Source: Acidobacteriota bacterium (GTDB lineage Bacteria; Acidobacteriota; Blastocatellia; UBA7656). Taken from it: 64,000 bases of DNA. The stretch is from assembly GCA_040754075.1 (NCBI GenBank), contig JBFMDH010000010.1, forward strand, positions 33,730 to 97,729, read 5' to 3'. The first letter of the stretch is position 1. Every line of letters begins with the position of its first letter. The notes beneath the pieces are model-generated. The model made no database searches. It was not told the origin of the DNA and worked only from the letters and a program-made list of their open reading frames with translations. The position numbers were made by a program, and so were the translations under genes. Shown one piece after another: positions 16,924-26,539 of the stretch.

Positions 16924-18641
16924 TCGGCTATATCGTAGGCAATTACAAAATCACTGAAAAAATCGGTGAAGGCGGAATGGGCGAAGTTTATAAAGGCATT
17001 GACCTGATGCTGGAACGTCCCGTGGCGATTAAAGTTTTGCGTTCGGAATTAAGCAGACGGTCGGCATTGGTTGAACGGTTTCGCGCCGAAGCCATCACCC
17101 TTGCGAAATTGAACCACCCCAACATTGCGACGCTTTATAGTTTCACGCGCCAGGGCGATGACCTGTTTATGGTGATGGAATATGTTCAAGGCTACACCTT
17201 TGAACAACTCATACGGCAAACCGGCGCGATTCCGGTTGCCCGTGCCATTGAGTTGTTTGCGATGGCGCTTGAAGGCATGGCGCACGCTCATCGACTCGGC
17301 ATCATTCATCGCGATGTGAAACCCGCAAACCTCATGTTGACGCACGCGGGATTGGTCAAAGTGATGGATTTCGGGATTGCCCGGGCGATGGGCAGTTCAC
17401 GCTTCACACGGTCAGGCAATCTCATCGGCACAATAGAGTATATGTCGCCCGAACAGGTGCGCGGTGAAGAGACCGATATTCGTTCGGATATTTACAGTCT
17501 GGGCATTCTGCTTTATGAAATGCTCACCGGGCGCGTGCCTTTTCAAAGCAACAGCGAATACGAGTTGATGCGCAAACAGATTGACGATGCGCCGATTCCA
17601 CCGCGCACCTTTGCCAAACAGATTCCCCTGGCACTGGAGCAGGCGATTATGCGGGCGTTGGCAAAAAGACCGGAAGCGCGATTTCAAACCGCCGATGAAT
17701 TTCGTTTGACTTTGCTTGCCGGTGTAAAGAGCGCCTCCGCGAATGTCGAAGAAGGGAAGCGTTCAAGCAGCAAGGTTGCGGGCATTCAAAAAGCTAAGAA
17801 CCCTAAGGAAAAAATCACTACCCTGGTTGATGGTTCCAAACCGCCTGCGCCGGTTATCAAAGAGACGCGCTTGCCTGATGCCAGCGAAGGCGTACGAGAG
17901 ACGCGATTGGCGGATGAAGCAAACCGGTTAAAAGAGACCAGAGTTGCCAGCGACAACGGCTCACAGGGGATTACCGGAAAAACCAATCACCCGATGTACT
18001 GGCAATCGCCTGTATCACCACAATTGAATACACCTTTGAATGTCCCTTTAGCAGTTGGCGTTGAAACAAATCAGAAGCGGTCTTTTCGGTTTTCGGGATT
18101 GATTAAAAAATGGCAGCCATTCAATCAACAAATCAACAAAAAATATTTCGTTGGCGCAGGGCTTTTCACACTTTTGCTGATCATCAGTTTTTGGTTCATT
18201 CCACCGCTACTATTACAGAGTGACTCTGAAACGGTTAGGCAAAAGGGCAATGCCAATTCGTCATCAGCAGGAAGGAGCAGAGAAGAAAAATCAGCGGTCA
18301 CACCAACGATTTCGGAAGCTGGCAACGGTTCGGTTGAAGCGCCGAAAGAGGAGCAAACGGAGAAACCCATCGCCATTGTCGATGAAGCGCCCGCAGGCAA
18401 AAGCGAGACCTCAAAGCCCGCAACCAAACGTCGCGAACGAACCGTAAAACCGCAACCTGAAACTAAACAGGAGCCGAATAAGACGGCGACGAAAAAAGAT
18501 TCCAATGATGATAATGACGATAAGAACGATAAAAAGGATGAAGACAAAAAAGCGAAGAAAGATAAGAAAAAGGATGGTGGCGTTTGGGGAACCTTTAAAA
18601 AATTGAACCCCTTCAAGAAGAAAAAAGACAATGATGATTAA
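16920..18641 (+). CDS. Membrane Ser/Thr protein kinase with highly charged C-terminus
   Basis: 573 residues. Kinase domain at about 8-265: IGEGGMGEVYKG, VAIKVLR, HRDVKPANLML, DFGIAR, YMSPEQ. A ~120-residue linker contains the repeated peptide (K/R)ETRL/V (IKETRLPDASEG, VRETRLADEANR, LKETRVASDNG), which could be autophosphorylation sites. One membrane helix lies near 408-428 (FVGAGLFTLLLIISFWFIPP). The tail is a long Glu/Lys/Asp-rich stretch ending in KKDGGVWGTFKKLNPFKKKK. The tail matches no domain I know. Last gene of the operon; a terminator follows, overlapping the end of the convergent boxR. Confidence 0.92.
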   Translation: MIGYIVGNYKITEKIGEGGMGEVYKGIDLMLERPVAIKVLRSELSRRSALVERFRAEAITLAKLNHPNIATLYSFTRQGDDLFMVMEYVQGYTFEQLIRQTGAIPVARAIELFAMALEGMAHAHRLGIIHRDVKPANLMLTHAGLVKVMDFGIARAMGSSRFTRSGNLIGTIEYMSPEQVRGEETDIRSDIYSLGILLYEMLTGRVPFQSNSEYELMRKQIDDAPIPPRTFAKQIPLALEQAIMRALAKRPEARFQTADEFRLTLLAGVKSASANVEEGKRSSSKVAGIQKAKNPKEKITTLVDGSKPPAPVIKETRLPDASEGVRETRLADEANRLKETRVASDNGSQGITGKTNHPMYWQSPVSPQLNTPLNVPLAVGVETNQKRSFRFSGLIKKWQPFNQQINKKYFVGAGLFTLLLIISFWFIPPLLLQSDSETVRQKGNANSSSAGRSREEKSAVTPTISEAGNGSVEAPKEEQTEKPIAIVDEAPAGKSETSKPATKRRERTVKPQPETKQEPNKTATKKDSNDDNDDKNDKKDEDKKAKKDKKKDGGVWGTFKKLNPFKKKKDNDD

Positions 18642-18643
18642 TT

Positions 18644-18670
18644 GAAAGCTTAACCGGCTTTCGGATTTTT
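18644..18670 (+). terminator. Terminator of the FHA/kinase operon
   Basis: GAAAGC (18644-18649) pairs with GCTTTC (18657-18662), then GGATTTTT. It follows the kinase stop directly and lies inside the last codons of the convergent boxR gene. Confidence 0.6.
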
Positions 18671-19531
18671 GAGCTGAGTTGTCCGATGTTTATTGATTTT
18701 TTGCGCGATCAGGTCAGCGATTTGTTGTGGATGCTTTCTTGAGGTGCTGATTGTGAGTTCCGATTCAGCGTATACAGATTCGCGGCGGGCAAGCAGGGCT
18801 TTCAGTTCGGTCATCGCCGAGGGATTATCTTTCATCGGTCTGAGGTCGCCTTGATTCAACACTCTGGTCATATGCTCTCTCGGAGTTGCGCGTAACCAGA
18901 CGGTAAAGCAGAACCGTTTGACGAGATTCCAACTTTCCGTGTCGTTGACAATGGAGCCGCCTGCGGCGAGCACACAGCTTTTCGAGTTGCGGAAAAGTTT
19001 TTGCAAAACTTCTGCTTCAAGCCTGTGATAATAATTTTCTCCGTGAATCGAAAAAATTTCTCCGAGTTTCATACCCGCGGCTTTTTCGATATGCGCGTCG
19101 AGTTCTATAAATTCGGTGTTCAGTTTGTTGGCTAATAATTCACCGATGGTTGATTTCCCGGCGCCGCGCAGACCGATGAGGGCAATAAATTTGGAGTGCA
19201 GGGTTTTCGCGCGCATTGCGAACCATTCCTGCAACGCCTGTAAATCGGCTTCACTGCATTCGGAAAACTTTTTCCAGACCTGTGAGCGCAAAGAGTGATC
19301 GCTATTGGTCGGCGGGAGCAATTCATTTAGAGAGCAGGAAAGCGCCTGCGCGACACGCGCCAGACCGGCAATCGAAATGTTGCCTTGTCCGGCTTCGAGT
19401 TGATTAATGAAACGCAAGGAGAGGTCTGCGCGTGAAGCCAATTCGCGAATCGTCAAATCGGCTTCAAGACGACGGTTTCTCACGCGCAGACCGATGTTTT
19501 TTAAAAGCGAATTTTTCTCTCGTTCATTCAT
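18650..19531 (-). CDS. boxR: BoxR-type regulator: XRE HTH fused to shikimate-kinase-like domain
   Basis: 293 residues. The N-terminal helix-turn-helix of the XRE/Cro type spans about 10-70 (LRVRNRRLEADLTIRELASRA ... LSLRFINQLEAGQGNISI). The C-terminal half (about 115-280) is shikimate-kinase-like with Walker A GLRGAGKSTIGE and AGGSIV. This is the architecture of BzdR/BoxR, repressors of benzoate degradation whose kinase-like domain binds benzoyl-CoA. It is the last gene of boxC-boxB-boxR, 36 bases after boxB, with a weak ribosome site. It probably represses its own operon through the dyad at 22656-22696. It could be mistaken for a true shikimate kinase, but the HTH and context argue against that. 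Confidence 0.93.
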   Translation of the reverse strand: MNEREKNSLLKNIGLRVRNRRLEADLTIRELASRADLSLRFINQLEAGQGNISIAGLARVAQALSCSLNELLPPTNSDHSLRSQVWKKFSECSEADLQALQEWFAMRAKTLHSKFIALIGLRGAGKSTIGELLANKLNTEFIELDAHIEKAAGMKLGEIFSIHGENYYHRLEAEVLQKLFRNSKSCVLAAGGSIVNDTESWNLVKRFCFTVWLRATPREHMTRVLNQGDLRPMKDNPSAMTELKALLARRESVYAESELTISTSRKHPQQIADLIAQKINKHRTTQLKNPKAG

Positions 19532-19567
19532 TGAACCATCGCATTGACAAGCAACTCGGCAACGAAA

Positions 19568-20968
19568 TTAAAGACGAACATATTCAAAATCGAACGGCTT
19601 GCCATTGATGCCGCTGGTGGGCGGCGCAATGTAGTTGGCAATTTTACCCGGCTCGAAAACCGGCTGCATCAGGCTTTTCACATAGAGACGGTCTTCGAGG
19701 GTTGGCAGCCATTCACCTTGGCGACGTTCAAATTCCGCTTTCGATAACGGATTGCCGTAAACATCGAAGAAACTTCCGGCAAATTCACCGACATGGCGAT
19801 GGAATCGTTTGCTTGGAATATAGAGGCGTTCGGTGATGCCTTGGTCTTCAATGAACTTATTCCAACGCGCCAGCCCGCGTTCACTATCGCTGATATATTC
19901 GGCGCGCAACACTTCATTCAGCCCGTTACGCAGTGGTACTTCGCGAGTTTTGATGACGCCGCCTTCCAGGTAATCGATTTTGGTTGAGCCTTCGATGGCG
20001 ATGTGGTCGATGTATTTCTTCTGTTCCTGGAACCGTCCTTTCAGACCGGCTGCAAAGAAGTCCGCCGAATTGGAACTGATTTCGCCGCCGAATAGATCAA
20101 GCGAATAGGTAAACCAGTAGTTGATATATTTTTGAATGATCGAAAGCGGGATGCCGCCGACCTTTGTCACATCTTCGTTTTCCTTCATGAGTTGGGCGGT
20201 GCGTTTGACGATGCGACCGATGCCGGTTTCGCCGACGAACATATGATGTGCCTCTTCTGTAAGCATAAACTGACAGGTGCGCGCCAAGGGTTCAAAACCG
20301 GATTCCGAAAGCGCCGCCAGTTGATATTTGCCATCGCGGTCTGTAAACATCGTGAAGCAGAAAAAGTTCAGCCAGTCATCGCAGGGTTGATTGAAGGCTT
20401 GCAGGATGCGCGGTTTGTCGGGATTGCCGCTGCGACGTTGCAATAACTCTTCAGCCTCTTCGCGTCCATCGCGTCCAAAATATTTGTGCAGTAGATAAAC
20501 CATTGCCCAGAGGTGACGCCCCTCTTCGACATTGACTTGAAAGAGATTGCGCAAATCGTAAAGCGAAGGGCAGGTGTGTCCGAGTTGTCGTTGTTGCTCG
20601 ACCGATGCCGGTTCGGTGTCGCCTTGGGTGACGATGATGCGACGCAGGGGGTTGCGAAATTCGCCGGGCACTTCCTGATAGGCGGCTTTGCCGAAATTAT
20701 CGCCAAAGCCGATAGTGGCGTCGGATTCCGCAGGGGTCAGGAAGATGCCCCAGCGATAATCAGGCATTTTCACATGATCGAAATGCGCCCAACCGTTCGG
20801 TTCAACGCTCACGGCAGTTCGCAAATAAATATCCTTATCCTGAAAACCGTCAGGTCCCATTTCGCGCCACCATTCGAGGTAATTGGGCAACCATTTTTCG
20901 AGGGCGCGTTGCAGATGCGGGTCTTCGGACAAATTGACATTGTTAGGAATGCGATCATAAAGGCTCAT
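19568..20968 (-). CDS. boxB: Benzoyl-CoA 2,3-epoxidase, diiron oxygenase subunit BoxB
   Basis: 466 residues, the usual BoxB length. It converts benzoyl-CoA to 2,3-epoxybenzoyl-CoA with O2 and electrons from the reductase BoxA, in the cytoplasm. Diiron ligand motifs are visible: VNVEEGRHLWA and LTEEAHHMFVGE (paired ExxH), with further carboxylates in the N-terminal half. AGGAG precedes the ATG. It starts 12 bases after boxC. No boxA or benzoate-CoA ligase is present in this window, so electron supply and substrate activation must be encoded elsewhere. Confidence 0.95.
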   Translation of the reverse strand: MSLYDRIPNNVNLSEDPHLQRALEKWLPNYLEWWREMGPDGFQDKDIYLRTAVSVEPNGWAHFDHVKMPDYRWGIFLTPAESDATIGFGDNFGKAAYQEVPGEFRNPLRRIIVTQGDTEPASVEQQRQLGHTCPSLYDLRNLFQVNVEEGRHLWAMVYLLHKYFGRDGREEAEELLQRRSGNPDKPRILQAFNQPCDDWLNFFCFTMFTDRDGKYQLAALSESGFEPLARTCQFMLTEEAHHMFVGETGIGRIVKRTAQLMKENEDVTKVGGIPLSIIQKYINYWFTYSLDLFGGEISSNSADFFAAGLKGRFQEQKKYIDHIAIEGSTKIDYLEGGVIKTREVPLRNGLNEVLRAEYISDSERGLARWNKFIEDQGITERLYIPSKRFHRHVGEFAGSFFDVYGNPLSKAEFERRQGEWLPTLEDRLYVKSLMQPVFEPGKIANYIAPPTSGINGKPFDFEYVRL

Positions 20969-20980
20969 AAAATTCTCCTG

Positions 20981-22612
20981 TTAGGTTCTTCGATAATCAA
21001 ATTTCGGTTGTGTGGGCTTGCCATAATTCGTCAGCGCCCCGTGTTCGCCTGTGGCATTCGGTCTTTGAAAAATCCAGTTTTGCCATGCCGTCAAGCGTCC
21101 GAAAATTTTGGTGTCCTGTGTTTCAGGACCGGCAAACCGCAAAGAGGCTTCCATGCCGGTTAAGGCATCCGGCGACAGGGAAGTGCGTTCTTCGATTGCC
21201 AGACGGATTTCATCGTCCCAGTCGAGATCGTCAGGCGCAGAAGTCACCAAACCGGCTTCCAGAGCCGCTTTGGTGTCGAAGCGTTGTTGTTCGAGAATCT
21301 CTGCGACGCGCTCAGGGGTGGCAAGAAAGCGCGATTGCAGCCGCGAAAGCCGGTTGCTCATCGGTAACGCCGAATCATTTAAAGAACTGGTAATCAGTTC
21401 GATTTTTTGCGCCGGGTCGTCCAGCATATAGATGCGATCAGCTGCGAGCGCCACCTCTAATAAATTTCCGGCAAAACAACTGCCGGGTTCGACGATGGCA
21501 AAAAAACTTTTAGCTGTGAGATCCAAACGGCGCAGCACCCGCGCCATGTGTAAGATGATTTCACGAATCAACCAATGATCGCGATGTTTATTGAGGGTTG
21601 CATCAATGGAGAGAAGCTGTTCGGGATTGCCTTTGGTTCGCAAACAGACCAGCCCGATTTCAGGTTCATTGACGCGCAGATGCAAGAGTGCGTTATCAAG
21701 TTCCCGGTAAGCCTGAAGCGCCCAGTAACTATCGCCCAAGGCTTTGATGGTTTCCGGTTCAGTGGGTTGCGGGGTATCGGGCACGGATATAGTTAGGTCG
21801 GCGTAGCGTTGCTCTCGATGAAAGTTTAAAGCGACATATTCATAAGCACGAAGGGTTTCAGAATCCGCAATTTTTAATGGCTGTAATTTGATACCGGTTT
21901 CGGTTATCGGGTGGGTTGATTCGATTAAGATTTTAACCCGTTCATTGATGCCCTCTTGAAATTTTGAAGTAGAGAAAAAGCCATCGATAAGTCCGCTGGC
22001 TTTGGCGCGTTTGGCTTTGAAGCCTTCGGCAAGGGTTGAGAAGACATCGGCAATATCGCGGCGAATTCTGCGTTTATCGACAAGTCGTGTGAGTCCGCCA
22101 GTGCCGGGCAAGACACCAAGTAACGGGACTTCGGGAAGCGACACGGCAGAGTTCCCATCATCAACCAGATAGATTTCATCACAGGCAATGGCGAGTTCAT
22201 AGCCACCGCCTGAGGCTGTGCCATTTAAAGCTGCAATGTAGCGTTGACCTGAATGACTTGAAGCATCTTCAATGGCGCAGCGGGTTTCATTGGTGAATTT
22301 GCAGAAATTGACTTTGGCTGCATGAGTTGAATGACCAAGCATGTAAATATTAGCGCCCGCGCAGAAGATTCGCGGTTTGAGACTGGTGATGATCGCCACC
22401 TTGACCTCTGGGTGCTCGAATCGCAGTCGCTGAATCATATCGGCGAGTTCGATATCAACCCCTAAATCATAGGAGTTGAGTTTCAATTTATAACCCTCCG
22501 CCAGGGTTTCCTCTTCATCGACGTCCATTGCCAAGGTTGCTACCTGCCCGTCAATGGACAGCTTCCAGTGGTGATATTGCTCTGGAGAAGTTTCAAAATT
22601 AATAACTGCCAT
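20981..22612 (-). CDS. boxC: 2,3-epoxybenzoyl-CoA dihydrolase BoxC
   Basis: 543 residues with two crotonase-like halves, as in known BoxC. It opens the ring of 2,3-epoxybenzoyl-CoA to give a dehydroadipyl-CoA semialdehyde plus formate. The first half shows SLKPRIFCAGANIYML, ALNGTASGGGYELAIACDEIYL and PEVPLLGVLPGTGGLTRL (oxyanion-hole glycines). The second half includes FFAIVEPGSCFAGNLLEVALAADRIYML. GGAGG lies before ATG 22612. It is the first gene of the box operon, directly downstream of the promoter-operator at 22656-22696. Confidence 0.95.
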   Translation of the reverse strand: MAVINFETSPEQYHHWKLSIDGQVATLAMDVDEEETLAEGYKLKLNSYDLGVDIELADMIQRLRFEHPEVKVAIITSLKPRIFCAGANIYMLGHSTHAAKVNFCKFTNETRCAIEDASSHSGQRYIAALNGTASGGGYELAIACDEIYLVDDGNSAVSLPEVPLLGVLPGTGGLTRLVDKRRIRRDIADVFSTLAEGFKAKRAKASGLIDGFFSTSKFQEGINERVKILIESTHPITETGIKLQPLKIADSETLRAYEYVALNFHREQRYADLTISVPDTPQPTEPETIKALGDSYWALQAYRELDNALLHLRVNEPEIGLVCLRTKGNPEQLLSIDATLNKHRDHWLIREIILHMARVLRRLDLTAKSFFAIVEPGSCFAGNLLEVALAADRIYMLDDPAQKIELITSSLNDSALPMSNRLSRLQSRFLATPERVAEILEQQRFDTKAALEAGLVTSAPDDLDWDDEIRLAIEERTSLSPDALTGMEASLRFAGPETQDTKIFGRLTAWQNWIFQRPNATGEHGALTNYGKPTQPKFDYRRT

Positions 22613-22655
22613 CGTGCCTCCTCTAATCGTTAAACGGAGATAATTTCAACAGTGC

Positions 22656-22696
22656 AATATAGTACGCTACTTATTTAATTGCAAGCGCACTATATT
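22656..22696 (-). promoter_or_regulatory. box operon promoter embedded in a 12-bp inverted repeat (probable BoxR operator)
   Basis: AATATAGTACGC (22656-22667) and GCGCACTATATT (22685-22696) form a dyad with one mismatch and a 17-base centre. On the minus strand a promoter TTGCAA (22679-22684), 17 bases, TATATT (22656-22661) lies inside it, 43 bases before the boxC ATG. TGCA boxes occur at 22653-22656 and 22680-22683; BzdR/BoxR repressors are known to use TGCA-containing sites. Binding here would block the polymerase. Confidence 0.7.
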
Positions 22697-22898
22697 TCCA
22701 AAATTAATTAAACTAAAGTCTGATAACACGGGAAGTGAGTAGAATAAAGCATGAATGAGAGGATTAGAGTTATAAGGGTGAGGGGGTTGAATTGTACGTA
22801 AGATTGATTATCGGACTCGACATGCGATGATTGAACCAGAGGAGAACTTCAGGTTAATGTGGGCGGTCATCGTTAGGGCTTCTTATTTGGCACTTGGG

Positions 22899-25800
22899 TT
22901 ATTCTCGAATCCGCTCAGGTACTTTCATCTGCCGACAAAGATTTAAAATTCTAAAGGGATTCTTATCGCCAGTATTGAGTTTGGCTTTGATGCTCCCAGC
23001 ACCGACTCGCCAGATTAATTGAAATTGCCCGTCGCCTTGCGGCGAACTATTGCCACCGCTTCCCTCCTGGAACATCTTGAATAATCCCCAGTCGCCAGTC
23101 CAGGCTTTATCTCCGCCTTGAGTAAATGAAATTCTGGCTCCTGACGCGCCAGTCTTTGGCGGCCAGTTGAACTTTACTGATGGCGTTGTTTGACTGACGC
23201 GATCATTGCCAATCTCAATTACCGCATCGCCCGCCGCCGGGTCTATTGAAAGCGTGCCGCTGAAATTCGCTTCTTTTGAACCATTCGGAAATAAAGCTTC
23301 CTGAAGTTGTCGCACTTCGTTCAGGTATTTAATGAACTCCGGCGTCAACCGGAAAGCCCCCGATTCTTTCAATGTATATTGACCGTTCACATCTTCAAAA
23401 GAGGTCGCCAGTTTTTCTTTAAAAAATTGAGAAAATTTCCCGTCCTGCGGATTGAGGAATCCCGCAAGTTCGGTGATGGCGACTTCCCCTGATGCAGAAA
23501 AAGGATAGCCATCCTGCAACCTCACAGCCAGCGGATATAATTGATTGCGCCAAATTTGCGTAATCTGGTCTAATTCACCTACATTGCCCATCTCGCGAAT
23601 CCGACTCAACGGTTGCCTCAGCACGCGACCGGCTTCCGAGGTCGCAGCCGTCGTAAAAGTTGCCAGGAGATTACCGATTTGTTGTTCAGCTTTTTGCAGG
23701 TTCTCGCCCTCTTTTTGCGTAAGCACGGATTTTGAAGGATCGCCCAGCCCATCGCGCATGGTAGTTAATATCGTCAGATAGGCAGAAATCGCCGGTGATT
23801 CTTTTGAGCCTTCCGAGTTGGTAAATTTGTATAATGGGTCGAAATCTTTTTCAACTTCACTGACATTGGTATTGCTGTTTGCCTGCGATGAGAACAGCCC
23901 TGTAATCCATCCCCACCACCCTTCGCTTTTCGCCTGCGACAATTTGGTTTGTCGGCTGACCTCTTCCATCACCCGTTTCATTGGCGAATTGTTGGCAGCC
24001 AGTTCTCTCAGCGTATCAATGGAATCCTGTTTGGTTCTGGGTTCCTGAACATTCAGTCCGTGCAAAAACTTGCGCCACTCCTGTGCATAATCGGAAAAGT
24101 AAAACGACCAGAGTTTTTTCTTCAATTCTTCATCACTGATATTCTGATCCTGGGTTTCACCGCGCACACTCCCCATCACCCAGTCTTCTTCTTTGATTTT
24201 TGCCGCGGCTTCGGGAATCGCCTTTTCAAATTCCTTATATCCGACAAGCGTAAAACTTCCCTGAACCAGATAGGAACCTTTCAAAGACCCGGTGGTTCGT
24301 CCTTCCAGTATGGAATCGACACTGAGGGGTTGAATGCGCGCGCCGATTTCCCCAATGGTTCGCTTGTAAAAACGATTGCTGGGAGGATAGGAAATTAATC
24401 GCTGTTGCGATTCGCCAATCAATTTTTCATTTGCCTGATAGTGCGGCGCGGTTTCAAGTCCCGCGATAGTGGCATAGAAACTGAGATGTTCTAACGCGGA
24501 TTTTTCCAATTCAACCGGCGCATTCTTCTTCCAGTAATCTGCCAATTGCCCGACCAGGAAAGCCGCCTCGTTTTTTTTGCGATAATCGCTGAGCATTAAA
24601 TAAGTTTTCAAGCGGTCATAATAAATGCCCAAATCTTCATTGACAGAGGTTGCTTGATTGGTCGAGGAATTCGTCGAGATTGCCGCGGATAATCCGCCAC
24701 CGGTTATCGTCGGTTTAAGGCTGCGCTCCCCTGCCGCAAACCTCTGCAAATCGGCTTCCAATGCCTCGAATGAAGGTTTTAAAAATCTCTGGTGGATGGC
24801 ATCAAAATAGATGGTTCTTAAATACGGGAGAACCGCATTTCCCGAATACAAGCCGAATCGATAAGTTAAGGGAGGAGAATTTTTCTCGTAATCTTCAAGC
24901 CTGACCAGAATATCGCGCAGATTATCGAGCGCCTGAAATTCAACCTGCGTCTCCTGAAGCGAGCGTTTCGTGAAATCTTTATTGGCGTAAATCTGCACGT
25001 TTTTTTCAACGTCCACGCCGGCATGTCGTGCCCGCGCGACTAAATCCCGGTTATTAAAAAATGAAATCAAAAGGGCTGCCGAAAGCAGAAAGGTCAGAGT
25101 CGTTGCCACAGCCAATCCGATGGTTCGCAGGCGATGGGGATTTTCTTTGGCGGCTTGAAAGGAGGCAGCAATATCGCGATCTCTGAATAGAACATCTTTG
25201 AAAAAAACTTCGGAAAAGAATCCATTACCGGCAGTTGTCGGAGCCGCATCCGGTTGAACACCGGGAATTTTATTGGCACCGCTGCTGGTAAAATAGAATC
25301 CCCTGAGCAGTGGCTTTTCGCTGAAGGGATTCGGTCTGAACAGCGCCGAGGCAAATTGTCCGAGTTTCCTGCGGGCTTCGGCAAAACGAATCGGAAAATC
25401 AAAAACCGCCAGTTGTTCCGGTGGCGGCGCAGGCAAACTTAACCGCTCCAGGCGACAACGCATCAAGGCATCATAGAGATAATCCAATTCGATATCGAAG
25501 AGCGCGTGCGCATTGGGCGCTTGTTCAAGCGGAATGGTCGCCCCCCAAACCTGCGCGCGTTCCCCTTCTCCGTATGGCGCAAAAAATTCGCCAAAACCGG
25601 GAAGCGCGTCGGCATGGGTAAACACCAGATAAACCGGAAATCTCACCTGAGTTCGCAAAATGACTTCATCAAGTCGCGCCCGCAAGGTCTTTGATAGTTG
25701 TTCAATTTCCGGGTCGCTGGCAGCAAGAATTCTGGGTAAACTCACAGCCACAACAAAGCCATCAAGCGGTCGAGCTTTTCGATATTTTTTTAGCGTTTCG

Positions 25801-26399
25801 ATCAGCGAAGACCATTCGTTGCTATCCGGTCCTTCGGTCTGGTAACGCCCTGCGGTATCCAGATACACGGCGGTATTGGTCACTCGCCATTCACAATCGC
25901 GGGTTGGGCGAATGAGTCCCAGTTCGGAATGTCTTTGACTGGGAAGCGCATGAAAATCGAGTCTTGAAGAGAGCAACAGCGAGGTTTTTCCCTGTGCAGG
26001 AGGACCAGCAACCACAAACCAGGGTAAGCTGTAGATGGGTTCAACGCCCTTCGCGGCTCCAAGTTTTGACCCTTTCAGCCATTGAACGACCTCTTCGGTT
26101 CCCCTCACCAGTTCGTCAAATACGCGCGCCGGCGCGGTGCCTCCCTGCGGGGAAATTGCTGAACCTCCGGGTGCCGGTTCAGGCAACGCGGCACTTTCGT
26201 CTTTCCCTTTTCTGAAATGATTGATAATCAGGGCAATCGGCCAGGTCAGCAGTAACAGGGCAATGATGACAATTTGATACGTAAGCCCTATACCAAACAT
26301 CGGCCCCGCATAGAGCACAATCAGCGAGGCGATGCCATATAAGGAAATAATTGCTGAAATTCCCAGATAGGACTTTATTTGACTGCCATGGTCGGACAT
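22899..26399 (-). CDS. tssM: T6SS membrane-complex protein TssM (IcmF family)
   Basis: 1166 residues, normal for TssM. Two membrane helices lie near the N-terminus (ISAIISLYGIASLIVLYAG and IVIIALLLLTWPIALIINHF). The cytoplasmic part has a P-loop VAGPPAQGKTSLLL, so ATP/GTP binding is plausible. A third helix near 430 (LAVATTLTFLLSAALLISFF) precedes a ~720-residue periplasmic region of the IcmF-related/DUF1215 type ending in a beta-rich domain (SFTQGGDKAWTGDWGLFKMFQ). With TssL it forms the envelope channel of the T6SS. It lies 140 bases after tssL and is the last gene of the island. No TssJ lipoprotein, its usual outer-membrane partner, is adjacent. Confidence 0.95.
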   Translation of the reverse strand: MSDHGSQIKSYLGISAIISLYGIASLIVLYAGPMFGIGLTYQIVIIALLLLTWPIALIINHFRKGKDESAALPEPAPGGSAISPQGGTAPARVFDELVRGTEEVVQWLKGSKLGAAKGVEPIYSLPWFVVAGPPAQGKTSLLLSSRLDFHALPSQRHSELGLIRPTRDCEWRVTNTAVYLDTAGRYQTEGPDSNEWSSLIETLKKYRKARPLDGFVVAVSLPRILAASDPEIEQLSKTLRARLDEVILRTQVRFPVYLVFTHADALPGFGEFFAPYGEGERAQVWGATIPLEQAPNAHALFDIELDYLYDALMRCRLERLSLPAPPPEQLAVFDFPIRFAEARRKLGQFASALFRPNPFSEKPLLRGFYFTSSGANKIPGVQPDAAPTTAGNGFFSEVFFKDVLFRDRDIAASFQAAKENPHRLRTIGLAVATTLTFLLSAALLISFFNNRDLVARARHAGVDVEKNVQIYANKDFTKRSLQETQVEFQALDNLRDILVRLEDYEKNSPPLTYRFGLYSGNAVLPYLRTIYFDAIHQRFLKPSFEALEADLQRFAAGERSLKPTITGGGLSAAISTNSSTNQATSVNEDLGIYYDRLKTYLMLSDYRKKNEAAFLVGQLADYWKKNAPVELEKSALEHLSFYATIAGLETAPHYQANEKLIGESQQRLISYPPSNRFYKRTIGEIGARIQPLSVDSILEGRTTGSLKGSYLVQGSFTLVGYKEFEKAIPEAAAKIKEEDWVMGSVRGETQDQNISDEELKKKLWSFYFSDYAQEWRKFLHGLNVQEPRTKQDSIDTLRELAANNSPMKRVMEEVSRQTKLSQAKSEGWWGWITGLFSSQANSNTNVSEVEKDFDPLYKFTNSEGSKESPAISAYLTILTTMRDGLGDPSKSVLTQKEGENLQKAEQQIGNLLATFTTAATSEAGRVLRQPLSRIREMGNVGELDQITQIWRNQLYPLAVRLQDGYPFSASGEVAITELAGFLNPQDGKFSQFFKEKLATSFEDVNGQYTLKESGAFRLTPEFIKYLNEVRQLQEALFPNGSKEANFSGTLSIDPAAGDAVIEIGNDRVSQTTPSVKFNWPPKTGASGARISFTQGGDKAWTGDWGLFKMFQEGSGGNSSPQGDGQFQLIWRVGAGSIKAKLNTGDKNPFRILNLCRQMKVPERIRE

Positions 26400-26539
26400 A
26401 GTTTTAAATGCTCAACTGAAAATCAAAGGTTATTGCTCAAATTCCTGATGCCAGCCAAACCAACCGTTACTCCCACTCCCTTCCCTTAAACTCAACACCA
26501 TTAATCAAGTATTATAATGGTCGTTATCAGATGGTCGTA

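Noticed and set aside
18650..19531. Annotation as a biosynthetic shikimate kinase
   Set aside because: An N-terminal XRE helix-turn-helix and location in a boxC-boxB operon identify it as a BoxR-type regulator.
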